Assembly: GCF_019649055.1 (NCBI RefSeq) | Contig: NW_026570266.1 | Coordinates: 434,001 to 498,000 of the forward strand | DNA from: Paramacrobiotus metropolitanus | Lineage: Eukaryota; Tardigrada; Eutardigrada; Parachela; Macrobiotidae | Direction: 5' to 3' | Length of the DNA stretch: 64,000 nucleotides | Part shown: in pieces, positions 42,801 through 55,393 of the stretch | Layout of the letters: each line of letters starts with the position of its first letter | How positions within the stretch are numbered: the first letter of the stretch is position 1 | Position numbers and translations under genes: made by a program | Notes under the pieces: model-generated | What the model saw: only the letters and a program-made list of their open reading frames with translations | The model's database searches: none | What the model was told of the DNA's origin: nothing

Positions 42801-42918
42801 CAAGAAAGCAAAAGGATGCGCGTAATAAATTCTAGTTGTGCAGTTTTTTTCTGGCGGTTGCGATTTAAATCGGGCATTAAGACGGTTATATTGATACATT
42901 TTTCTCTCTAGGTATAAA

Positions 42919-45868
42919 ATGGATCCACAAGGGGACAACGTTCTTCCTGTGCCGCAAGCCCAGATCCCGCAGCGCCGCTTCGCCACACCCAACAGCCTGC
43001 TGGACATCCAGCGCCTCCAGTCGCAACAACACCAGCAACTTCAACCACAACAGCATCAGGCACATCAAGCCTTACCCCAGCAACCGTCTCAACAGCATCT
43101 GAACGCCATGAACGTCCTGTCTCTCCTCAACGCTCAACTCGGACTGGACCAACAGCAACAGCCGCAGCAGCCGTCGCCGGCAGTCTACGCTCAACCATCG
43201 GTCAATCATGGGCAGGAGATGATGCGACCGGCACCGGCGCCGCAAATGCAGCAGTTCGAACCGTCGTACACCGTGTTGAATGATGCGGCGCCCCTGCGAT
43301 CGATTGACGCACCTGGCGATACTGGAATTAATCTGGCCGGTAAAGTGACGACAGCGCCGGCTGCGGCGTTGAGCAAAGATGTGGTGTCCATTACGTGTAA
43401 GCCGGGAGAAAAGGGATTTTTCGCGGATGTATCGTTGTTTTGCAGAGGTACGATTTAATCCTATCGAAGTATGGTTTAAAACTTAGGTAGCTAACAAAGA
43501 AATTATAAAAATTACAAACAGTGTCTGACCTTAAACAAATGGATAAAACGAGAAAAATGTAATAAAGCCCCATGTTATGTTTATTAAAAAAATAAGGTCA
43601 CCAAAAATGTGGCTCGAACTTTAATAATTTTATTTGCAAGTAGGTGCCTAAGTATAAAAATAATGATATATTAACTTTATATCAAAATTATTTCGCAGAA
43701 AAATTAATGAATAAATTTTAAGCAGATGCTAAAACATTAATGGTTTGACTATAAGTTTCTGTTGACGCTATAGGTTACTATTTTTGCTCGCCATTTGGAG
43801 ACCGTGCAGAATTTTCTTGCCCTTCAGGACGGTACGTAGAAGACTTCCTTGACGCATGAATAACCTAAAAATACCCGCATTATTGTACTGTAAAAGTACC
43901 GGTACGATGTTATAACCGCCAGCACATATTTTTACAGATACTTCAACGAAAAGACCGTCAGCTGCGAGAGCATTGACAAGAGTAGGTGTCACGTATGCCG
44001 CGTATAGTGTATTCATTGTCACCGGCTCACTATTACCGGCACATACTCGGCAACCCTACACCCGGCACAATAAATCTCCCCTGTGTGTAGGCTCATGTGC
44101 GGAATTAGCACGCGACCAGCACGTTCACACCAAATCCGACACCACCGACCAGCCGGTCCCGCCGGTCCCCACCGCCGCCGCCCAGGCCACGGCCGCGGCC
44201 CCGCATCCCGGCCATCCGATCGAACCGGCGCGACCACCACCGGCGTCCGGGCCCGAGACCAGCGGGGTGCTCTACCAGCTGGGCAATCCGGAGCCCCCGG
44301 CCCCGCCCACCGCGATGGCCGTCGACCCGACCCGTGCCAGTCTGTGGAAGTTCCCCACCGCCATGCAGACGCTGCAGGCGGAGGCGCCGACGCCGGTGGC
44401 GCACCCGCAGAAGCCGGAGGTCGTCCAGGAGCTGGCCCCTTTAGCTCCTATTGATCCTCTGCCTATGGATCTTGTCGGTGTTATTGGTGCGTACTGCGTG
44501 CTACAACCAAAATTCCAGAAAATATTTTTCAAGATATCGCATTTAAAATATTGCACGAAATAATAACCTAGGTTAATTAGTAAGTTCATCGTTCAACTAA
44601 TTAAATAATTCTTTGTTGCTCAGTCGTTCAGTAAAAATTAATTTTACAATAATTTAGACTCACAAGTAATGAAGTAAGTACGAGTACGAATATGATAATC
44701 GTAGTCTATGGGCGACTTAAGTCATCAATTGCAAGGTGTTCCTGTGAGAAAGTAGCCCGCCATTGAGAATCAGTTTGTTAAGTGGCGACTCCTTCGTTCG
44801 CCAAATTGTTTTCGTTACTTATTTTATTTATTTTTAAGTTCATTTTATATTATGAAAATTTATTTACGTTTTAATTCAGTTGTTCTATATTATTTTGTAT
44901 TTTCGTACTTTTAAAAATATATGTATTTTTTGTAAAGCTGCTGTTTATCGATTTGATTATCAAGCTAGAAACTTACGTAACACCGTACATATTTAGCCCG
45001 TGAAAACTAATTTTTTTTAACAATAACTGCTATCTATTTGTCAGTAATAAATCTTTATAATTACTTAATACTCATTACTTCTTAACTGTAAACAACACCG
45101 GTTTATAAATATAACTTATTAGCGGTCGGTCCCACAACTACGAAACAACTCACCGACATTTCGGACACTACGCCCCCGTTGCCCTCGACCGTCACTGTCC
45201 CCGTTCCTAGCGACCCGCCCATCCGCCCCGCAGATCCCTTCCTCGTCCAACTTCCCGCCACCAGTGCCGCCTTGGAGAACCGTCTGCGCAGCTGGAACAT
45301 GGCCAACTTCTCTGCACCCCCGGCGTCGGACGCCACCATCGCGCCGGCCGCCGCAGTAGGTGGTTCCCTAAGCGCCACCGCTTCTCCAGGATTCGGCCCC
45401 ATGCCCGCTCTCGGTGCTCCCTTCATCGGCTCCCTGTCTGCTCCCCTGGGAGGTTCCCTTCCGGTTCCCGTCAGCGGTCACCTGTCCGCTCCAGCCGGAG
45501 GCTCCCTGTCGGCTCCCGTGGGCGGTCCCCTGACCTCTCCTGGCGGTGGTTCCCTGTCCTCTCCCGCCGAAAGTGCCCTGTCGGCTCCCGCGGGCGGTCC
45601 GTTGACCGCTAGCGCCTCGGAGGTCATCCCAGCCGACACCACCGCCGCGCTGTTCAACGCCGTCAAATCCCCCGGGATGCCGGTGGGACCCCTGGACGTG
45701 ATCAAGGAAATGCAGGACAAGGAGGCCACGGCGCTGTCCATGGCGTTGGCGTTCTTACGCGCCCGTGAGATGCTGTCCACGGCACCGCCGCTTCGTCCGC
45801 TGCGGTTTGTCGACGCCCGCCGGACGGTGAATCTGAAACTGCTGGCCGAACTGCTCAAAGGCAAATAA
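42919..45868 (+). CDS. Chitin-binding (CBM14) protein 2, 5 exons found
   Basis: Exons 42919-43447, 43774-43831, 43938-43981, 44091-44486 and 45123-45868 total 1773 bases, 590 residues from the first ATG. The N-terminal 155 residues are Gln/Pro-rich. One CBM14 domain has cysteines at 160, 175, 181, 192, 205 and 213 (CKPGEKGFFADVSLFC, GYYFC, AEFSC, YFNEKTVSC), spacings 14, 5, 10, 12 and 7. A Pro/Ala-rich stretch follows. Then come about eight GGSLSAP-type repeats (around residues 390-490) and an ordered helical end (VIKEMQDKEATALSMALAFLRAREML). The first exon follows an acceptor (CTCTCTAG) and has no signal peptide, so a 5' exon joining in phase 2 is probably missing. Exons 2 and 3 are only 58 and 44 bases. 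AATAAA lies at 46004. Confidence 0.78.
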
Positions 45869-46929
45869 CGGCTTGTGGATTTAAATCATTTAATAAGTGT
45901 TTTAAATGGTTTTTTATCGGGAATCAAATGGATTAATTTAAGGCGTATTATTTGTGTTATTTTGTACAATTGTTGTCGTTGATCTTGGAGTTAGATTAAT
46001 TTAAATAAAAGTGAAAAAAGCCAGCCGAATTATTTTGTGTGAAATAAGCGCTGACACTCGCGGTATTACAGGCACACGAAGGCGGTCGCTATTGCGACTA
46101 GTGCAGACCATGAAATCGCAAATTAGAGTTTTTATTTAAATCATAAAAATCATAAAAAATCATAAAAAACGATAAATCATACACGATAAATCATAAAAAA
46201 TAAGAAAATATATAATTTACATCTACAACAAAGTAAATTTGGACAATAAAGCTGTGCTGCTAGTAATCTCTAAATTACTTACTTGAAGGAATGAAATTTC
46301 CTTTCTCTAATAATTATTTTTATTAACAGAAATTAATTAAAATTAAAGAATGAAATTTAATTTATTGCCGATCGGAATTTAATGAATATACTGTACATAC
46401 GCTCGGCTCCCCACGCCACCGGAATTCATGCACAAACAGGTTTATCAAACACAGCAAATTTTGATTTTCGCTTTCCTTTCGTCTGCTCTTTCCTTTCCAT
46501 TTCTACCGCATCGCCATCGTATTTAAAATTCTCCAGTGAGTGAAAATATAATTTCCCCGAAAATGTGGACGCACTGAAGGATCAGCTGATTAAATCTGCC
46601 CCCGCGATCCACGCGTCAAAAGGGACAACGACATGATCGCCCAGCGATCGCTTTAATCAGGCACACCAGCATACTGTATCCCACTGGCTGCATCGATCAG
46701 CCGCATTCACTGTTCGTCTTGTGTGTAACGGAGAGAAATCGATCCAAACGCCCCGGAGCCCTGCGCAGCCATCCTCACTCTGTCAGTCCCTTTTGTGTAC
46801 TGCATTCCGTTGGCAGCACGTGTGATAGGGGCGCAGTAGCAGCTACTTTCGCTAGTCATCGAGGAACCCGTTGCATCCCGTCGTTGTGCTGACACCCGCG
46901 GACCTCCGGACTGCTTTCGTCCCGACAGG
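45869..46929. other. Intergenic / SMIM15 5' region
   Basis: Contains an AT-rich simple repeat of ATCATAAAAA-like units at about 46138-46205. A GC-richer stretch at 46560-46929 is probably the SMIM15 promoter and 5' UTR. Confidence 0.5.
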
Positions 46930-48968
46930 ATGGCGTTGGACTTGAACAGTATTTTCCAGTACATTCCGCAGGAGAAGATCGCCGAATGGCTGCGCTGGAT
47001 CGAGAAGAACCCCACCACCTTCATGTGAGTACAAGGGGGGTACCCTGGTACCTCTCCCCGCGAGCCAGGGGTGGCTCCCGGTGTTGGAGATTAGGTTGCT
47101 TCTTTCTAACTGTACTTAACTGACATTTTCTCCATGAGGAATTTTTTATGTATTTTCGCGTACGTATTTAACAAGAAATTGTAGGACGACATTTTTCTTT
47201 GATTTTTTCAGTCGTGTTTTAATTTTTATTGATATTATTCGTCATGTTATTACTGCCTGCGATGTACAGGGAACTTACCTTGTCGTTTTTTTCTTGACCC
47301 AAGTTTCATTTATTTTAATGTTTTCACTTTTCCGCCGTGAAAAATTTCTTATTTATAATGCTGATTTATTTTTATTTCTTTGCGCTTTTCCGTTGAAATT
47401 GAAGCACAGGTTTTTGTAAAGCAATTTTTTGTTTCGTATTTTTATTTATTTAATGGTTTTTGCCGTCGTGAGAAATGCCGTCGATTTTTATTTATTTATT
47501 GCTTACAGTTTTCAGGGAAATTAGAAGAATGCCTTTTATTTATAATTTAATTAAAAGATCCGTTCTAATCTTTTATTTTTACTGGTATTATTTGCCGTGC
47601 AGATATTATGTGATCCTCATCCTGTCGCCATTCCTCCTGGTTAGTGCCTTCCTTTCCTGGAAATTGTCCAAAGAGGTAAGCCAGCGTCTTTTATACAATT
47701 TGCACGTGCTGCTTTCACCGAGATTGTTTTCATTCGTTTTAGCTTTCATTTGTATCAAAATAAAGCACGTTTGAAAATTTCCCGCTCATGAAGTGTTCCA
47801 ACACTATGTACTAGTAAGAAAATAACCTGTGAAAACCTGGCGTTGGGGAAATTGGAAGATTTTTACAGCGTTTTGTGTATGTTGAAGTTTAGATTTCTCA
47901 CGTGCATATTTTGCATTCGATAAATAATTGATCGATAACAATTTACCGGTGAGAAGGTGGTAATTTACGAGTACATGTATGTATCGATTTTTTTTTATCG
48001 ATAGCGAATTCATCTACATTCTGAATATGATTTACATATTGATGACATTAAGATATGCTAACTCCGCGGAAGCTTCTTTTAATGGCTGACGTTTTTTTTA
48101 CATGTTTATGGCAGATGTTATTATTGAAGGCTTAGAAATTCGGTAACATTTTGTTGAATTAATATTTGGCAGAATTCTGGTGTTGTGTTGATGTTTTGGC
48201 ACGTGCGGTTAATAATTAATTATTAGTTTCGGTCGTTTTTTTACTCTGGTGCTGCTTAATTTTGCCGATGCTCCACAAATAACGTTCGGTAAAATTGTAA
48301 ACCTGCAAAGAAATAAAGTTAAGAAAAATTATAAATTATACAGTAAGTGAATCAAACCCGTTCGCGTACAGCGCATTGAAATTTAATTTTTAAAAATTTA
48401 ATTCATAATGGCAGCCTTTTGTTTAACTTAAAATATATTGTGTGCCGTTGGTAGAATTTATCTTGTACGATACACTGACACATATTTACCAGTTGGCTAA
48501 AATATATAGAATTTTCTTTTACAATTACGTTCATCACCTGACCGAACCATTCTCCAGTTTATAATTGTTTTTAATTTTTGATTGCGTCCATATTTGTCTG
48601 GCCTGATAGTGCGTGATCCGGCTGTCCAATCTTGTAAAGTAAATAAGTTGTGTAAAATAAATAACTTGTAAAACAAATAAATAAACAAATAAAATAAAAC
48701 AAAATAAATAAAGGAAAATAAAATAAAGCAAAATAAAATGAAATAAAATAAAAAATGAATAAATAAATGACCAACAAAGTAAAAGAAATCTTGCGGCTTT
48801 GTGTAGATGCAGAAAGAAGCCAAAGAGAAGAAGCAGAAGGAGTCGCGGACCAAAGCCATCCTGGCGGCCAAGGCCAGCCGGACGCCCAGCGGCAAGTCGG
48901 AGTCGGACGCCGCCAACGGCAATACCGCCCCGGCTCACGACAAAAAGCACAAGAAGAAGAAAAAGTGA
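46930..48968 (+). CDS. SMIM15: SMIM15 (small integral membrane protein 15), 3 exons
   Basis: Exons 46930-47024 (donor GTGAGT), 47603-47675 (acceptor CCGTGCAG, donor GTAAGC) and 48807-48968 (acceptor TGTGTAG) total 330 bases, 109 residues. The layout matches animal SMIM15: an amphipathic start (IAEWLRWIEKNPTTFI), one transmembrane helix (YYVILILSPFLLVSAFLSWKLSKE, including the family's typical P-F-L-x-S-A-x-L-S-W-K-L), then a basic coiled-coil tail (KEAKEKKQKESRTKAILAAKA). The tail is about 30 residues longer than vertebrate SMIM15 and ends in polylysine. Predicted single-pass membrane protein; its molecular role in animals is not established. AATAAA at 49318. Confidence 0.85.
48655..48775. 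repeat. AAATAAAAT low-complexity tract in SMIM15 intron 2
   Basis: About 120 bases of AAATAAA/AAAATAAAA units just upstream of the exon 3 acceptor. Frames through it are low-complexity artefacts. Confidence 0.85.
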
Positions 48969-51900
48969 TGCGGCGGCACATCCGTTCATCCCTTTCGCCT
49001 CGTGCAGCACTTCGCCTGTGTGATTTTCATCCCCGTTGTGCAAGTCGTTTTGTTGCGCCACAGTCGCCAATGAATTTTCATTTTTTCCCGTTTTGATTGT
49101 TGCACTCAGGTGTTCGGACATTTGATTGTTTTTTGATTGGTTGAATTTTTGGTGTGTTTGGGTTAATTTAATTTTCTTCGATTTGGCTGCTTTGTACAGT
49201 TTCGCTGCCGGTTTGTATGCCATCTGAATTATTACCAAAAAAATTATTATTAAAAACACGGACATTGGCTCGCCGTGTAATTTTACAGTGCCACGGAAAA
49301 ACGAAAAAAAATTGCATAATAAATTTCATTCGCACGGCAGACTTGGGATAAACCCGTCATAAAAAGCTACGCATAAGTGTTTAATGTTTCCAGTGTTATA
49401 ATGCTGTCAGTTGAAAAGGACAGCACTTTATTTTTTTTTTGTGTTGGAAGCGCTTGTGCTATGGCTTCGCGAACGAAAAATCCACCACACGAATTTTCCC
49501 GTATCGGTCTACAGGAAAGCGTTTTCTAAAGAAAAGTAACCAACGAATTTGGCAAGGATCATTGAGAAAACCCATTGCGGAATGAACTACGCAATAGAAA
49601 ATTAAAAAAATAATGTGAAATGGTGTTTAAAATAGAAACATTGTTGACTGACAATGCACAACAGCGGAGCGCCTGGAACAGCCTACAGAGCCTCTCCAGA
49701 AACTTACTGGAGACACTCTCTAAAAACCAAAGGGATTGTTAGCCCTGTTTTTAAGACTGCTCTCATGGCGCTGCTGCGTAAGCGACAAAAGTGTTTATTT
49801 GCCTGCAGTCCCTACTACTATTCATTCCTGAGCCGTTGGTGAGTACAGGTGTGACCGGCAAAACCATCCACACGAAAAAAATCGTTCACCGTTCGCTCTA
49901 GTTTGAAAACTGGCTAAACCGTCCGCCTCCCAAATCCATATTATACTGATTGTTGACGAAACTGATTGCCCCAAATATGCAGGGAAAATCGGTACAGTCG
50001 ATATGTCGTTATCGAAAAAGTGCGAAAACTGAGAGGCAAAACCGTCTGGTGGACGGTTCTTTCGTCTGGCCGATTTTGTCGATTACATGGTCTTACACCG
50101 ACAACCGTAACACGGTCCAAATCAGCTTCGTTCCTTAATCTCAGCGAGGTTTCGCTTGGTCATCGAGCCAGGAAATATCGCGCCGTTGAATGATGAACGT
50201 AAGCGAACACACCGGATGCGACAGCGCCGGTAGCGATCCTTCTAACCCAACCTTACTTTTCTTCAGGGGCGGACATTTGAGTCAAAACGGTATGGGTGAA
50301 AGTGACTGGGTTGGGAAGAATCTCGCAGTAGAATGTCTCAGTCACGATCGCACTCACGACGCTGACAGTCCCACCCAGGTATAGTCACGTTACGATTTAC
50401 ATGTGTGAATTCGGCTAAAAAATTAGGCTGCACTTGAGGCCCTGACTAATCGGTTGACTCTGCCAGACTCGGTCTCTCAATTTGCACCCAGTTCAGACTG
50501 AAACCCTTAAGTTTTCTTCCAGAAATCTACAGTTCTTAGTAATCTTCTTATTTCTTACCGTATATTGATTATGAGCTGTGTATTAGAAGGGAATTCCCGG
50601 TACGCCTAAAGATCTGTTGATTATGATAACTGCGTCAAGATACTCTGCGATTTCTCATAACAGTGCTGTTGCTCTTCTTGTGTAAAACAAAACAAAACTT
50701 GGTTACAGAAAGAGCTTCCAAAGTACAGCATAAAATATATCGAACATGATTGCTATGGTTCACCATAAATTATTGTTCTTTGATCCGAACTGACGTCTGG
50801 ATTTGTGAGCCGGCATTCGAACTTTTTGGGTTTTCTGTATTAGAGAAGTCATGCATCTTAATTCATGAGTTCTTGGTATTTTTGGGACGGAATTTTCTTT
50901 GATTTATTTGAGAGCGATGTAGAATCAAAAATTAAGTATGCTTTTAAACAATAATACGTGCATTCACAAACGGGAAGAAGGCGCAAACTGGCAACACGTA
51001 GCTGCAATGATTAACCAGATAAACAAACACAACGGTTACTACGTTGTAAGTGCTTCCGTGTAGGCGCACTGATGTACTCTAGTGATAAGGCATGTAACAT
51101 GGTGCTTTAGTAAACAGCCACTCCATACACACGTGACACGCCGCTGCGGCCTGACCGGGTTTTCTGTGAATGAGTGAGATACAAACTGCGTCATTTCCCG
51201 TCATTTTTATTTCGCTGTGAATCGAGACTGTTTTCCGGTAACCCATATGTCGCTGTAACTGTCGCCATTGTACCATTTGGTCCACCGTGATAAGATTGAG
51301 AAAATGTGTGTTACGAATGGTGCGTTGCAAACGTGTCACACTGAACAACAGTGACGGCAGCGTGAACAAGGCTTCCGCTGATTGGTGGCGTTGGTGACTG
51401 CGTTTCCGCTAGTGTTGTAACGCAATGTAGCCTAATAGTAAATTACCAATACGCAGTGCATTTCTTCACGGGAGCAAACTACAGTAGAGCAGAACGCTAT
51501 ATAAACTGGCCAATTTTGTGGTGTTTATATCGGTATTTTACTTGTTTTGGTTGTTGGATTGTGCCGGTTCTCACTTTTTACCAGAGTACGCGTTCAGGGC
51601 AGGAAGTAGGTCCTTTTCTACGCTTTCCTCTGTCAGTGCACCTGTCTTATTTGCGAATGTGCGCTGACAGCGGAAGGCCTAGAAGCTGGCCATTTTGGGC
51701 TGCTTTACAACTGAACGCTGCCAGTGCTAAGAAGTATTGCTATATGTAATCGAAAAAACTTGATGACAAACGACATTTGGACAAGAAAACACTTTCGGTC
51801 TGGCTACTTCCAGTTAACGAAAATTTCAAAGAGAAAGTTGGGCGCGGAAAATTTATGGCGGCGTTTCTTAGAAGGCTGTCCGAACACCTTTTGGCCGGTT

Positions 51901-52731
51901 ATAGTTGGGCATATGCATACAGGATGCAAGCAAAATAAATAAGTTATGTGCAGACAGCGAACATTGATAATTAAGCGTTATCCAACACTAGATTAGCCGT
52001 ACAGTACGTGCTTCTGATAGAGGATAGAGAAGTGTTAATATTATGTTGCGCAAATGTTCTACTCTAGGCTATCATCACAGTCCATGTATTCGGTACATGT
52101 ATGATGTATCTGTATAATAAACTGCATTCTGCAGTAAACAGAAAAATGATGCCGGTATGAGTCGTTTTTATCACACTATTAGCACAACTGATTTCACAGC
52201 CGGAACTCACCTGTGGACGCTGACAGCCAGTTGCTCCGCCTGGTTCCGGGTTCCGTGCAAAGCGTGGTTGTTGTTGTGTTCAACCACATTAGAGGAGAAG
52301 AGCCGCACTTCTTATTTTACTTTGATTGGCTCAGCTTTACTGTCTCTGCGGCGACGGTACTCACCCGAAGAGAATTTAAGAGGAGCATGAAAAAAATGTC
52401 ATAGGAGCAATCTTAAGAGCCAAAAAAAGATTACCTATACTTACAAAAGATTAATGTTATTACTACCCATTATTCTTACAGAATTATGAAGAACTGCAAC
52501 CTTTCGTAAGAAGATAAGCACGAGTAGCTATTTCACGGACAGCTAACGCCGATTATCCTACGATTTTGGTTTTCCATCAATAACAACCAAAGACAGAACA
52601 AAATTTGAGGAATCGTAGCGAATTCAATAATAAGTCGAGCGGTTTCAGCAAATTTGTGCGTCACTTGATGGGTGTGGTCGCTGGGAACGTTCCGTCCGGT
52701 TTACATTGTAGTATATACACAGGAGATTATA

Positions 52732-52893
52732 ATGCCACATAAATACAAGGCGCATTATTTGCTCTTAACCTATTTTACAGGAGCTCCCGGCGACCACGTT
52801 ATGCATCCGTACGGATATGACGATACTACATCCTGTACAGGATGCCATTCACAATACTGGTATGGATACGGCGATACTTGTACAAAACGATAA
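52732..52893 (+). CDS. Small Tyr/Gly/Cys-rich ORF, doubtful
   Basis: 53 codons from ATG: the N-terminal third is mildly hydrophobic (AHYLLLTYFTG) and the rest is HPYGYDDTTSCTGCHSQYWYGYGDTC. The Cys-x2-Cys and Tyr/Gly pattern recalls small secreted or cuticular peptides. A TTTTACAG just before GAGCTCC could equally make the second half a terminal exon of an unseen gene. No homology recognised; could be chance. Confidence 0.2.
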   Translation: MPHKYKAHYLLLTYFTGAPGDHVMHPYGYDDTTSCTGCHSQYWYGYGDTCTKR

Positions 52894-53109
52894 AAAAATT
52901 AGTGTCGTTATATAGCCTGGAATGTCATACAGTACAGTACGTCTAAGCCGTGTAATAAACACCGTGGAATATTTGTGGGTCTTCCGTCATAGCTTAGAGC
53001 GTTGTTCGACGATGTCATTTAGCATAACAATGCGAATACGTTGTCGGAGATTATACGGAGTCTGACGTTCCAACAACAGTGTTCGATGAAACTCCGTACC
53101 CGGACGGTG

Positions 53110-53135
53110 CCTCGAACGTGATCTTACGTTCGAGG
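53110..53135. repeat. Perfect 10-base-pair hairpin
   Basis: CCTCGAACGT-GATCTT-ACGTTCGAGG. Isolated in intergenic DNA; no T-run follows, and no gene is adjacent. Confidence 0.7.
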
Positions 53136-55393
53136 ATGACGAAATGTCATCAGTGATTGACTGAACTGAAAATGCTATATAAACTGGACACTAAAGGCTT
53201 CTCTTGCGAACAGATATGTTTTCTGTCTAAACATAATTTTCGGTAAATATCTCCCGGCATCGAGCATATAGTCTAGTTATAGCGCTGGATTCGTCTGAAC
53301 TGGAATTTTTCCCAACTTTTTCTTATGCAACATGAATACGGTCGGCGAATTTAGTTTCAAAGCTGTGCAGGGAATAGTTTCAATTCATTTTGCGGAAATC
53401 GGAAAGCAGTCATTCAGCTGGTTTGCTTCTGTACCATCCTGTGCCAGGGCTCAAGTCTGATTAATTCTATAGTGTGCGCTGGCAGAGGGAGGCCCAGAAG
53501 AAACCGGGGATACAGAAAATGGCGTACGTTACGGTACGTAGCATGACATTCGTGCCGCAACAACTTGATGATTGCTCAGTCGAACAAAACGCAATTTGAC
53601 ACAGGAATAATAATTATGGTATCACCTTTGGTCAGCTTAAACAGTGGGTGGGCAGAGCGCATCAGAAAGCGCTTCCTCATTGGACGATTCATCCTAAATA
53701 ATTACAGCAGCTGATGTACAGACTTTCCGTGATATTTTTAATTGCATGTACGCGTAAATTCGCATTAAACAATTTAAAGGTTTTTAGATACCTAACCTAT
53801 ACTGGTGATGCAAAATACAGTATTGCCCATGCTGTAATCTGCAATAAGACAATGTAAATGTTGGTTGTTTCTTTAATGTGTGATCAGTTATTTTTTAATG
53901 TCCATCTGCGCAGGCTTGTTGTTATTTTATTGGCTATTGCCTGAATAAAACTGTTACTTAGTTTTATGTAAATGTGCAATGCGATCAATCAAGCAGTAAT
54001 CAATCGTAGTGCGATGGCTCAGTTGTCAGCCGGAAAAAAATCGAAAATTGTCACCTTTGGTTTTCGGATGCTATTTACATAATTATTATCGTATGCATAC
54101 CTTTTACTCGTAGTCGTGCATAATAGTTTTTCTCCGGTATTCACTTTTTATAAAGTGTTTTCCCATTTCAGTTGAATATAGTGTTAAACTGTCACATACC
54201 TACTGAGTTTGTACTGCAACAGGAACTGATTAATAAACGTAGCCGGAGGTTTGGAGGAGACGCACTTACGATTAATACTCTACTTATACGTAATTCGGGA
54301 TTCGTATTTCTTTGAGTTTGAATACTTTTTGGCGGCTTAGGTTACCACTTACAAATGGGTGACAAATGTAGAATAATACGCAAAGCTCGACAAATCAGTA
54401 ATCGCATTAGTGAAAACAGAAGTTACGTCAGCCTACAAGCCGGGGCTTGCATCGTAGTATTTAATTAAAATAATGCACATGCGTTCAATAAAAATACAGT
54501 AGCTCATTTAAAAGTGTAACATTTTTATAATCGTAGAAAAATTATCGGAAACCATATTTCAGATTATTTAGTAATCGCGCAGACCGTATCTTATTAATTG
54601 CTCATAATCCCTATGTGACAACTTGCAAAATCATAGTAGTGCACAATACTAATATTCGCGTAGACTAAATTGCGTAAAATCTTATTGCAACAGAAAAAAT
54701 TTTACCAAGTAAACGACATCAGTAAATACTCTACCTCAGAAACTGCTACATCGCTAAGTTGTGCAGAGCAACAAATCTCCGCGCAACATCACCGGCCAAC
54801 TGTGTTGCCTCAAAATCTGACAAGTGCACTCTTTGATACCTCCATTACCCCGGCACTGCATCTGACCAACCATCACAACAATAGACTTAAAGTGTTCTTT
54901 CTATATGTATCGAAATATGTGGTTGATTTATAGGTCTGACACACTTTTCCCGCCGGCCTGCTGCAACAAATGCCGCGGCTGATAATTTGCGGTTTTTACT
55001 ACCTGCAATTGTCGGCAAAGAACGCCTCACTTCACCGGCTGATGCATAACACACATAGCTACACACAAACACAGTCATATGCACAGAATCACCGTCCACT
55101 CATCCGCGTAGTGGCCTTCTTCCATCGGGTGAAACCTTAGATTTGTTTTCTGTAGCGCAAGCGCGGAGGCGATCGCGGTATATGTAATTAGCCGGTGTGT
55201 ATACTGTCCATCCGCTGCCGCGCACACTTGATCAAGGTTGCGACCAATCGAAGAAACACAGCTTGCACAACACTACCGGCATCTGTTTCAGTTTTCGATC
55301 TTCGGTTATGTCAATCTGGGTCGACTGAATAATATTTTCGCGCTAAGCGGATTACGCGGAAGCGCTGTTGTGGTCAGCCACGTCGAAGAGAGG

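Larger units (their letters stand above)
48969..55393. other. Gene-poor 6.4-kb intergenic region
   Basis: No gene with homology. It includes the SMIM15 3' end, scattered splice-like sites without consistent exons, a perfect 10-pair hairpin at 53110-53135 and one small Tyr/Gly/Cys-rich ORF at 52732. Position suggests it contains the dysfusion upstream regulatory region, but no specific site is identifiable by eye. Confidence 0.5.

Noticed and set aside
44019-44404. Gly/Arg-rich minus-strand ORFs opposite CBM14 gene 2
   Set aside because: Shadows of a Pro/Ala-rich exon whose plus frame is joined in phase to the chitin-binding domain.
48497-49265. Minus-strand ORFs rich in Phe/Leu/Tyr
   Set aside because: Created by the AAATAAA repeat and the complement of the SMIM15 last exon.
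49750-49850. Apparent 30-base microexon between TGCCTGCAG and GTGAGT
   Set aside because: The only upstream donor would give a 31-base intron and a stop follows in the joined frame, so the sites are probably chance.
51079-51369. Minus-strand 96-codon ORF
   Set aside because: No recognisable motif, no splice partners and no composition bias; consistent with a random open frame.
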